From the NCBI GenBank assembly GCA_905236635.1, contig CAJOCJ010000011.1, forward strand, positions 1 to 52,377: a stretch of DNA of 52,377 bases, given 5' to 3'. The stretch comes from an uncultured Bacteroidales bacterium (GTDB lineage Bacteria > Bacteroidota > Bacteroidia > Bacteroidales > F082). Both the position numbers and the translations under genes were made by a program. The notes beneath the pieces were generated by a model. The model was not told where the DNA came from. It saw nothing but the letters and a program-made list of their open reading frames with translations, and searched no databases. Below are positions 42,901 through 50,018 of the stretch, piece after piece (the stretch's first letter is position 1; every line of letters starts with the position of its first letter).

Positions 42901-45463
42901 CGTTAAACAGGGTTTGTTGGAGATGCCAACCGCAGGTACAGCTTACACCATCACCTTCGACACTCCTTATACCTACAACGGCGGCAATCTGTTAATTGGC
43001 ATTTACAATACCGCCAAAGGAAGTTATAATAAGGTGGAATGGTACGGAATGAGCAATCAGACTTCTGGCGTATCCGCCTATGGAAACAACAGCAGCAGCC
43101 TGAACAGTGTCGGCTATAGTGCACAGTCATTCATTCCCAAGACCACGTTCACCTATATGCCATCAACATCACCTTACATCAGCATTGCTCCTAACTCTGC
43201 AACAATATTGACGGGCTTCACTGAAACTCTTACAGCCTCATACGGAAACGTGACCGGAACACCAAGTATCGCATACACCTCAAGCAATACAAGTGTGGCT
43301 ACGGTTAGCGGCAACGGTACCACAGTCACGGTGACTGCCGTAGCTCCTGGCACCGCCACCATCACTGCTTCAATGACAGTGGACGGAACCCTATACACCG
43401 CCACATGCGCTGTGACCGTTGAGGATCCGAGCTATTGCACGCCTAACCCGACTTCCATAGACGGTAATGGCATCACTTCCTTGACCTTCGGTTCAGGTGA
43501 CTACGTGGTAAACAACAGCAATTCAAATGGTCTGCCATCCAGCTCGCCTTACTATGGCGACTACACTTCGATGGTGGGCGGCTATCAAGCAGATGAGACA
43601 GCTACCGTAACCATCACTTATTCTACCGGAAGCAGCACGGTTTATAGTTATGGTACCATCATTTGGGTGGACTGGAACAAAAACTATACTTTTGAGGACA
43701 ACGAAATTGTCTATACTGGAACGAGCGTTCAAGGCTCTAACGGCACTCCTCAAGTGCTTACTGCTACATTCACCGTTCCCGCTGATCAAGCCGCTGACGA
43801 TTACCGTATGCGTATCGCTGGTGCCGACAGCTATTTCGATAGCTACATTGGCGGTTCTTCGTCAGCTAACCATGACCCGTGTTTCACCAGCACCTACGCT
43901 GTGTGCCACGACTACACATTACGTGTGATTTCTCTTTCTACCGATCCTGTTGAAATCACGGCTAGTGCCAATCCTGCCGACGCTGGTACTGTCGAAGGTG
44001 CAGGTACCTATGACCCAGGTACCACCGTTACCTTGACAGCCACTGCCAATGAAGGTTACACCTTCACTAACTGGACGAAGAACGGTGTTGTTATAAGCAC
44101 TAACGCAACATACAGTTTCACTGTGACAAATGCTGCTGTTTATGTAGCCAACTTCACGCTGAACAGCTATACTATTACAGCCACCGCCGAACCTTCTGAA
44201 GGTGGTATTGTTACTATAGGCAGCAGTAAGGTTAACAGAGACGATCTTGTGTATGACTTCGAAGACGGAACACAAGGCTGGACGACCTTCCAAGGCAACA
44301 CCACCTCGCCTAACAGCTGGATGCATAACACGGCTTATCCAACCTCTAACAACGACTTCTCCACCGGTTACGGCTACAATAGCTCCGATGGATTCATGCT
44401 CTCCGAGTCATACATCTCCGGCTCTTCTAGTGGATCGGGCACCGCTGTCACTCCTGACAACTATCTCGTTTCTCCATTGGTGCGCTTGGGAGGAAGCATC
44501 TCATTCTATGCAGGCGGTAGAAACACCAGCTATTGTGCGGAGAAGTTCTCCGTTATGGTGTCAACGACCGACAACGCTAACACTGACAGTTTCTCGACAA
44601 TTGCGACATGGGTTTTGTCTTTGGACGCAGCCGGATATACCTCTGAGCCATATACTGTTGACTTGAGCGCATATGATGGCATGGGTTATATCGCAATCCG
44701 TCACTTCGATTGCTATGACCAATGGTTCTTATGTATTGACGATGTCACTATCGTCGAAGGCGAAGTGGCCGACGGCAGCACAACAGCCAGCTATGTACAC
44801 GGTACCTCATGCACCGTGGTGGCAACACCAGTCGAGGGATACCGTCTCGCCAGCTGGACTGAGAACAATGAAGTGGTGTCAACAAGCGCAAGCTATACAT
44901 TCACTGTCACCGCTGACCGCGACCTTGTGGCTAACTTCGAGCAAGGCGAGCCAAATACTGTTCAAACAACAGAGTTGTCTGTCGGTTCGAACTGGTGGGC
45001 TGCCAACGTTGAAGTGACCCTCGAGCAGCTTGAAGCAGCGCTGGGTACCAATGGCATTATGATCTCATCACAAGATGGAGAATCGGTGGCATATGACAGC
45101 GCACACGGATGGGGCGGCGACCTTACTGCCCTTGAGATAGGTAGAATGTATATGGTTCAAGTGGTGAACGCTTGCACATTCAACATAGAAGGCCCGGCAA
45201 TCGATCCTTCACTCCACACAATTACCTTGAGTCATGGTAACAATTGGATTGGTTTCAACGGCACTCGTGAAATGGCAGTGGGTGAGGCATTGGAAGAGCT
45301 TTCTGCAACTGAAGGCGATGTCATCACCGCTCAGGACGGAAGCTTTGCTTCATACGACCCGGCACACGGATGGGGAGGTGACCTCTTCACTCTCGAGCCA
45401 GGACAAGCTTACATTTATAACTCTAAAGCATCAGCTGATGTGGAATTCAGGTTCAAAAAGTAA
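39971..45463 (+). CDS. Large secreted C25 (gingipain-like) multidomain protease
   Basis: 1830 residues. Signal peptide MIKKVFTILFCLLLGVSAIAQ; gingipain-type pro-domain (about 25-245, with GGNEGEPQVPVINQLIAVP); C25 peptidase (about 245-640) with His474 (YTAHGDKQ) and Cys507 (NCCLTGNF); Ig-like domain (to about 735); two beta-repeats (about 740-885); an uncharacterised domain (about 885-1060); BIG_2 (about 1064-1150); GEVED (about 1152-1320); another beta-repeat (1325-1397); a cleaved-adhesin/MAM-like domain (about 1425-1600) inserted in a fourth beta-repeat; then a 180-residue tandem NWW/WGG domain at the end. The Arg-specificity Asp of RgpB has no obvious match, so cleavage preference is unknown. 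There is no type A T9SS C-terminal domain, so export route and anchoring are open. Confidence 0.9.
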   Translation: MIKKVFTILFCLLLGVSAIAQQKIQLRSADRAECVKSDMNGLKASFSFSTIEAQDYESERGTFSWLSLPNTVIGGNEGEPQVPVINQLIAVPVGATPRIEITSYSTQEYKLEDYGMKTLVPRQPSLRKDKRPEDVPFVMNEAAYQTTRGLRGEPSATVSVTGTMRGIQVGTMTIEPVSYDPVNNTVRLFNNIEVTVHFDGADTQATKDMLMKTYSPAFEPVYAQMFNGRAIADVYSEHPDLYNTPVKMLVICYSGFQGNAKLNEWLQWKLQKGYYVDIFYTSETGTTSANIKNFIKTKYNASVSAGNAYTYLVVIGDTGQVPQYMTKNIDSSIGDCASDLGYAAVNFTTSSTSNYFPDMYYSRISVENATHLTNYLTKVLTYERYEFTDGGNYLNNVILVGGWDSSWTSRVAKPTINYATNYYFNSSNTTYGGFSGGTINATVSTSSSAGYSGTNNGVYNGINNGVCFLNYTAHGDKQEWYQPKLSAAHVATLTNTGKYFFGVGNCCLTGNFNNTTTDYSPGSAIGTNACFAEAMIRVPDAGAVAYVGCSPYSYWYEDFYWAVGAHSYSQGNYPTTSASSTGVYDAMFIDGNWNSASSLLYLGNLAVQQAVTNGNTNSSATDGDCNNSAHYYFQFYHCFGDGSVMPYVTKPETNTVTIPSSVTPGTTSITVNALAGSYVAVTDNSSVIYGVAEANSSGVATVNFTQSIPGSGTLYVVVTRQQYQPYFGSIQIVGGTQYNITVNQPQHGSISAPAQAYANTTVTLTATPDTGYCLSSWTVKQGNTTIPVTNNQFTMPAGNVTVTATFIQGLQVTLASVEHGSISADPLYALQGTTINLTATPAEGYEFGSWVVYKTGEPNTTVTVTDNSFTMPNYSVTVSANFVLGPTDLTVYDGTATNQYIPMYGYYFDAYTKSEYIIPASQLTAMTGCAVSAITFYPSTVATTNSTWSNTSQTVFLKEVSGTTLGGSYSGTSGATTVKQGLLEMPTAGTAYTITFDTPYTYNGGNLLIGIYNTAKGSYNKVEWYGMSNQTSGVSAYGNNSSSLNSVGYSAQSFIPKTTFTYMPSTSPYISIAPNSATILTGFTETLTASYGNVTGTPSIAYTSSNTSVATVSGNGTTVTVTAVAPGTATITASMTVDGTLYTATCAVTVEDPSYCTPNPTSIDGNGITSLTFGSGDYVVNNSNSNGLPSSSPYYGDYTSMVGGYQADETATVTITYSTGSSTVYSYGTIIWVDWNKNYTFEDNEIVYTGTSVQGSNGTPQVLTATFTVPADQAADDYRMRIAGADSYFDSYIGGSSSANHDPCFTSTYAVCHDYTLRVISLSTDPVEITASANPADAGTVEGAGTYDPGTTVTLTATANEGYTFTNWTKNGVVISTNATYSFTVTNAAVYVANFTLNSYTITATAEPSEGGIVTIGSSKVNRDDLVYDFEDGTQGWTTFQGNTTSPNSWMHNTAYPTSNNDFSTGYGYNSSDGFMLSESYISGSSSGSGTAVTPDNYLVSPLVRLGGSISFYAGGRNTSYCAEKFSVMVSTTDNANTDSFSTIATWVLSLDAAGYTSEPYTVDLSAYDGMGYIAIRHFDCYDQWFLCIDDVTIVEGEVADGSTTASYVHGTSCTVVATPVEGYRLASWTENNEVVSTSASYTFTVTADRDLVANFEQGEPNTVQTTELSVGSNWWAANVEVTLEQLEAALGTNGIMISSQDGESVAYDSAHGWGGDLTALEIGRMYMVQVVNACTFNIEGPAIDPSLHTITLSHGNNWIGFNGTREMAVGEALEELSATEGDVITAQDGSFASYDPAHGWGGDLFTLEPGQAYIYNSKASADVEFRFKK

Positions 45464-45499
45464 GTGATTTTAATTTGATAATATAAATTGAATATAACT

Positions 45500-47401
45500 A
45501 TGAAAAAGAGTTTTTTATTGATCGTCGCGTCATTGTTTCTTAGCATGACAATGATTGCACAAGATTATCACTGGTCTGGCTTTGACTACCATGATTTCAC
45601 ACAGCACATGAATATCATCGGTAAGGCATATCTTGACGGCGAACTGCAAAACCGCCCGAATATCGAGGTCGCGACCTTCGTCAACGGTGAGCTCAGAGGC
45701 ACAAAATACCTCGTTGAGCCTTATCCGAGCAGCATGCCAGGCGAATATTTCGTGTGGACAGCCTGCTATTATGATAATCTGGGTGAGACCTTTACATTTA
45801 AGGCATACGACCACGACAACGCTATAGAATATGACTTATGCGACATTGAAGTTATAGGCCAACAATCGACACAGGGCACCGTGAGTGATCCTCTCGTGAT
45901 GCATTTCACCAAATCGCCTTCATTCGGTCCTGATTATCCATGGATCCCATCTACAAGCTATTTCGGAAATGGTATGATGGTTACAGCACAGATTCAGATC
46001 GATGGCGAACCGGTTGACAGAGATTCATGGGAACTTGGAGCCTTCTGTGAAGATGAATGCCGTGGAGACATTACTCCGCTTACCGATTGGACAGACGTTG
46101 ACCTCGGCTATTTTGCTGATATCAACATCAAAGGTAATGACGGTGATGTTATCAAATTCTATCTCTATGATACTCAAGCAGGACATGTCTTCGTAGGAGA
46201 ATGCCCAACCACAGTGGTTTTGGAAAATGACACTTATATCGGACAAGATGTCTTCGGCGATAGGTTCGTCCTCAACTTCTTGAGCACTCCATTCTGGACA
46301 CTTGATATCAATGCTTACACCGCAACAGGCGGATGGTACCTCATCTCATCACCATTGGATGGCGAGGCTGTAGTTACAGATATTCAAGGCATGACAACAA
46401 ATACCTATGATCTCTTCTATTTCGACCAGGAACAAGAGAAAGAATGGGTCAACTACAAACCAGGTGAGGGTAATGCCAACCCAGGCTTCAATCTGGAGTC
46501 AGGTAAAGGTTATCTCTATGCCAACAGCGCTGATGTGAGACTCGTTTTCGCAGGCGATCCATACGAAGGCGATGGCACCGTCCAGATTGACAGCGTGCCA
46601 GGCCATAGCGCAGCAGGTTGGAACCTTATCGGTAACCCATTCACATACGATTGTACCATCGGCAGAAGCTACTACAGGATGAATTCTTTGGGCGAGGAAC
46701 TTATCGCAGGTACCAGCACCGAAGTTATCGCTCCGATGGAAGGTGTGTTCGTCTATACAAACCAGCTGAGCGAGTATGTCACATTTGCAGCACCGACCAA
46801 GCTTAACGCCGATGAGATGATTGTCATTGACTTGAGCCGTGGTGATAGAGAGGTGATTGACCGCGTGATGGTCAACATGGGCGAGGACAACACACTGCCT
46901 AAGTACATGTTCGACGAGAGCCACGCTAACATCAGCATCCAGCAGGGTGACAGAAAGTATGCTGTAGTGAATGGCGATGACGCTGTCATGATGCCTGTGA
47001 ACTTCAATGCCGACAGAGTAGGAGAGTACGTCCTTACAGCCAAGCTGGAAAACACCGACGTCGAATATCTGCATCTCTATGACCGTATCACTGGTGCCGA
47101 CGTGGATATGCTTGCCGAAGGCAGCTACACTTTTGCCGGTGTTCCAAGCGATATGGAGAGCCGTTTCATCCTCAGCTTCACAGAGAGCATGAACTCATGT
47201 CCTGAGGTGTTCGCATACCAGAGCGGCAGCGACATCATCGTGAGCGGCGAGGGCACATTATATGTCTATGACATGATGGGTCGTTTTGTGAACGCGTACG
47301 AATTGAACGGCGTTGAGACCCTCAGAGACATCCCTGCAGGTGTCTATATCTTCAGAATCCTCGGCGAAGCCCCGAGAACTCAGAAGATTGTCGTGAGATA
47401 A
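45500..47401 (+). CDS. T9SS-exported surface protein of unknown function
   Basis: The start is ATG 45500 (MKKSFLLIVASLFLSMTMIAQ, signal peptide); an in-frame TTG at 45488 is less likely. The 633-residue protein has two N-terminal repeats of about 110 residues, each with a G-x-aYldGe...E-x-x-aF-x-n/d-E-x-RG pattern (VATFVNGELRG; LGAFCEDECRG). Two GW-type modules follow (GGWYLISSPLDG; AGWNLIGNPFTY), then a type A T9SS C-terminal domain (LYVYDMMGRFVNAYEL, IPAGVYIFRILG, KIVVR). It is likely co-transcribed with the C25 gene 36 bp upstream. Adhesin or protease-associated role is a guess. Confidence 0.82.
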   Translation: MKKSFLLIVASLFLSMTMIAQDYHWSGFDYHDFTQHMNIIGKAYLDGELQNRPNIEVATFVNGELRGTKYLVEPYPSSMPGEYFVWTACYYDNLGETFTFKAYDHDNAIEYDLCDIEVIGQQSTQGTVSDPLVMHFTKSPSFGPDYPWIPSTSYFGNGMMVTAQIQIDGEPVDRDSWELGAFCEDECRGDITPLTDWTDVDLGYFADINIKGNDGDVIKFYLYDTQAGHVFVGECPTTVVLENDTYIGQDVFGDRFVLNFLSTPFWTLDINAYTATGGWYLISSPLDGEAVVTDIQGMTTNTYDLFYFDQEQEKEWVNYKPGEGNANPGFNLESGKGYLYANSADVRLVFAGDPYEGDGTVQIDSVPGHSAAGWNLIGNPFTYDCTIGRSYYRMNSLGEELIAGTSTEVIAPMEGVFVYTNQLSEYVTFAAPTKLNADEMIVIDLSRGDREVIDRVMVNMGEDNTLPKYMFDESHANISIQQGDRKYAVVNGDDAVMMPVNFNADRVGEYVLTAKLENTDVEYLHLYDRITGADVDMLAEGSYTFAGVPSDMESRFILSFTESMNSCPEVFAYQSGSDIIVSGEGTLYVYDMMGRFVNAYELNGVETLRDIPAGVYIFRILGEAPRTQKIVVR

Positions 47402-47407
47402 TAGACA

Positions 47408-47435
47408 TTGGCGTTTGGCTATTGGCCATTGACAA
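47408..47435 (+). repeat. Heptad array, TTGGCNN word, four units
   Basis: Units starting TTGGC, TTGGC, TTGGC and TTGAC lie at 47408, 47415, 47422 and 47429. The words and their order match the array at 2777-2804, 44 kb away. Confidence 0.85.
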
Positions 47436-47472
47436 TAAGAAAGGGGAGCGGGAACGCTCCCCTTTCTTATTG
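47433..47472 (+). terminator. Strong hairpin terminator
   Basis: A perfect 18-bp stem (47433-47450 with 47455-47472) with a GGAA loop ends the C25/surface-protein transcript. T-rich bases lie within the 3' arm (CCCCTTTCTTATTG). Confidence 0.88.
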
Positions 47473-47522
47473 ATGTTGATAACATTGTTCAAAAATTTTG
47501 TGCAAAATTGAAAAATTATTTG

Positions 47523-47530
47523 TATTTTTG
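47523..47530 (+). promoter_or_regulatory. -7 element of the M14 carboxypeptidase gene
   Basis: TATTTTTG lies 63 bp before ATG 47594; several TTG/TTTTG triplets upstream could serve as -33. Confidence 0.68.
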
Positions 47531-47593
47531 CAAGCTTGATTATAAGGTTTTTGAATTTTGAAAAACAATAATTATAAAACATTCATTTACAAT

Positions 47594-49981
47594 ATGTTAC
47601 GTAATTGCATATTGATGGTCGCCCTCTTTATATGTGGCAACCTTTTTGCCCAGGATCAGAAAGAACTGGGTCAGTTGATGCGTGAACGTGATGAATATTA
47701 TTTTACACTCAACGTCCAGCAGGCATCAGAAATCCAAACAATCAACAGTATCTGCTCTGTTGACGGCACCGACGGCAAGAACGTGGTGTGCTATGCCAAC
47801 CAGGAGCAATACGACAAACTTCTTAAGGATGGTTACAAACCTACTTTGCAGACTCCGCCATCAATGCGTGAGGAAGCCAAGATGTGGAACGGCAACCGCG
47901 CCACTTATGAGTGGAACAGCTATCTGACATACGAACAATTCGAGTCAATGATGGAAGGATTCCCGACAGAGGCAGTAAGCGGACGTACTTGTACGTTGCT
48001 CGACCTCGGAACATTGTCAACAACCAACCACCGCCGTATCCTTGGCGTGCGTATCAACAACGGTCAGCCCGATGGCAAGCCGAAGTTCTTATACACTTCG
48101 ACAATGCACGGTGACGAGGTGACAGGCATGATACTCATGCTTCGTCTTATTGACGAGTTCTGCACCAGCAACGACTCACGTATCACCAACATTTTGAACA
48201 ATGTCGACCTCTTCATATTCCCATGCACCAATCCTGATGGAACATATTATGGAGGCAACAGCACGGTTACAGGTGCTCGTCGTTATAACGGCAACAGCAT
48301 TGACCTGAACCGTCATTTCCCGGATTTCGACGACGGTGCTCATCCTGATGGAGCTTCTTATTATCAGGACGAAGCACAATGGATGATGGATTTGGCACAG
48401 GAATATCTTTTCACTATGGGCGCCAACTATCACGGTGGGGCAGAGGTGATGAACTACCCTTGGGACACATACCAACCACTCCATACTGACGATGCTTGGT
48501 GGCAGTACATCAGCCTTGAGTATGTCTCACTCGCCCGTCAGGTCAGTTCAAGCTACATGACCGACACAGAGTCGAATGGTATCACCAACGGTTATGCCTG
48601 GTACACTATCACCGGCAGCCGTCAGGACTATATGAACTATTATGGACAATGCCGCGAGATTACTATTGAGTGCTCAACAACCAAGACACCTAGCGCATCA
48701 CAGTTGCCAAACTTCTGGAATTACAACCATAACAGTATGCTGACTTTGATAGAGGAGTGCCTCAACGGTATTCATGGTGTGGTGAAAGACGCCAATACTA
48801 ACGAGCCAATCGTGGGCGCCACCATCACTGTGCAGAACCACGACGCTCTGGGTTCATCGGTGACATCACATGCAGCTGGTGACTTCCACCGTCCTATCAA
48901 AGGCGGCACATGGACTATAGAAATAGCCCAAACAGGTTATCATACCGAGACAGTTGAAGTTACTGTGGCAGATGGCGACAGAGAGGATCTTGAGGTCTAT
49001 CTCCGCCCGATAACCCCAGGTGAGATGACATGCTACGACGAGGTGTTACCTTCAGCAGCAGGCAGTTATGTGATGGGATATTTCAATGGCACAACGCTTG
49101 TTGCACCGACAAATAACAACAGTGCAACAGTAACAACTACTTCGGTAGATGCAACTGCCACTGACAATGGCATCTCAGTGGAGACAGAGACGACGTTGCC
49201 AACATTCACATTGACGGTCAGTGGAAGCCAATACTACATTATATATAATAATAGGTATCTGGCAAAATCAAGTTCAGGTTCCAGTCTGACATGGGCAACA
49301 AGTGCGAATACCAACAGCAGCTGGACTATTGCAAGCAATGGTATGTATATTACAAGAAATACTACCAAATATTATTTATACTTTGATACAAACAGCAACT
49401 CATTTAAGTTGAGCACTTCTGCACAGAACAATGTCAAGTTCTATACAGAAGGCGAATGTGCCGATCCTAACGTTGTTGAGGAGTCGTTTGAACTTACATC
49501 GGAATGGAACTGGTGGGCACCGAATGTTGACATCGACCTTGAGGCCTTTGAGGCAGCTCTTGGCACCAACGGCACCGACATCACAAATCAGGAAGGTGAC
49601 CTCGACACCAATGAAGGTAGCGGATGGGGCGGCTCGCTCGCAATCATAGCGGTGGGCAACATGTATAAAGTGAGGACTAATCAGGCATGTGTCGTCACGG
49701 TGGAAGGCACCATCGTTGACCCGTCAGAGTATCCAATCACTTTGTATCCTGGCATCAACTGGATGGGCTTCATTGGCACTGATGAAATGAGTCTTGATGC
49801 AGCATTCTCAAATCTGACGCCAACCAATATGGATTATATCCAGACCAAGGAAGGCGGAGCAACATATTATCAGGGATACGGCTGGAGAGGCAGCGCTAAG
49901 GTGTTACATCCTGGCGAGGGCTTCATCTACAAGTCGAAAGCCACTGAGAGCAAGACATTTACATATCCTTCATCGAAATAA
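47594..49981 (+). CDS. Secreted M14-family zinc carboxypeptidase
   Basis: The start is ATG 47594 (MLRNCILMVALFICGNLFAQ, signal peptide); a TTG at 47558 is in frame. Of 795 residues, about 110-400 form an M14 domain with zinc ligands His172 and Glu175 (MHGDEVTG) and His280 (NYHGGAEV), the substrate-binding NR of DLNRHFP, and the catalytic Glu359 (ITIECSTTK). A CarboxypepD_reg-like domain follows (IHGVVKDANTNEPIVGATITV, about 400-480), then a region with a STRYLAKSS-like structural repeat, and a C-terminal tandem NWW/WGG domain shared with the 1830-residue protease. It trims C-terminal residues of peptides. It is followed by a gingipain-like gene 37 bp later. Confidence 0.9.
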   Translation: MLRNCILMVALFICGNLFAQDQKELGQLMRERDEYYFTLNVQQASEIQTINSICSVDGTDGKNVVCYANQEQYDKLLKDGYKPTLQTPPSMREEAKMWNGNRATYEWNSYLTYEQFESMMEGFPTEAVSGRTCTLLDLGTLSTTNHRRILGVRINNGQPDGKPKFLYTSTMHGDEVTGMILMLRLIDEFCTSNDSRITNILNNVDLFIFPCTNPDGTYYGGNSTVTGARRYNGNSIDLNRHFPDFDDGAHPDGASYYQDEAQWMMDLAQEYLFTMGANYHGGAEVMNYPWDTYQPLHTDDAWWQYISLEYVSLARQVSSSYMTDTESNGITNGYAWYTITGSRQDYMNYYGQCREITIECSTTKTPSASQLPNFWNYNHNSMLTLIEECLNGIHGVVKDANTNEPIVGATITVQNHDALGSSVTSHAAGDFHRPIKGGTWTIEIAQTGYHTETVEVTVADGDREDLEVYLRPITPGEMTCYDEVLPSAAGSYVMGYFNGTTLVAPTNNNSATVTTTSVDATATDNGISVETETTLPTFTLTVSGSQYYIIYNNRYLAKSSSGSSLTWATSANTNSSWTIASNGMYITRNTTKYYLYFDTNSNSFKLSTSAQNNVKFYTEGECADPNVVEESFELTSEWNWWAPNVDIDLEAFEAALGTNGTDITNQEGDLDTNEGSGWGGSLAIIAVGNMYKVRTNQACVVTVEGTIVDPSEYPITLYPGINWMGFIGTDEMSLDAAFSNLTPTNMDYIQTKEGGATYYQGYGWRGSAKVLHPGEGFIYKSKATESKTFTYPSSK

Positions 49982-50018
49982 AGAATTAAAATAATTATAA
50001 TAACTAAACAAAATTAGG

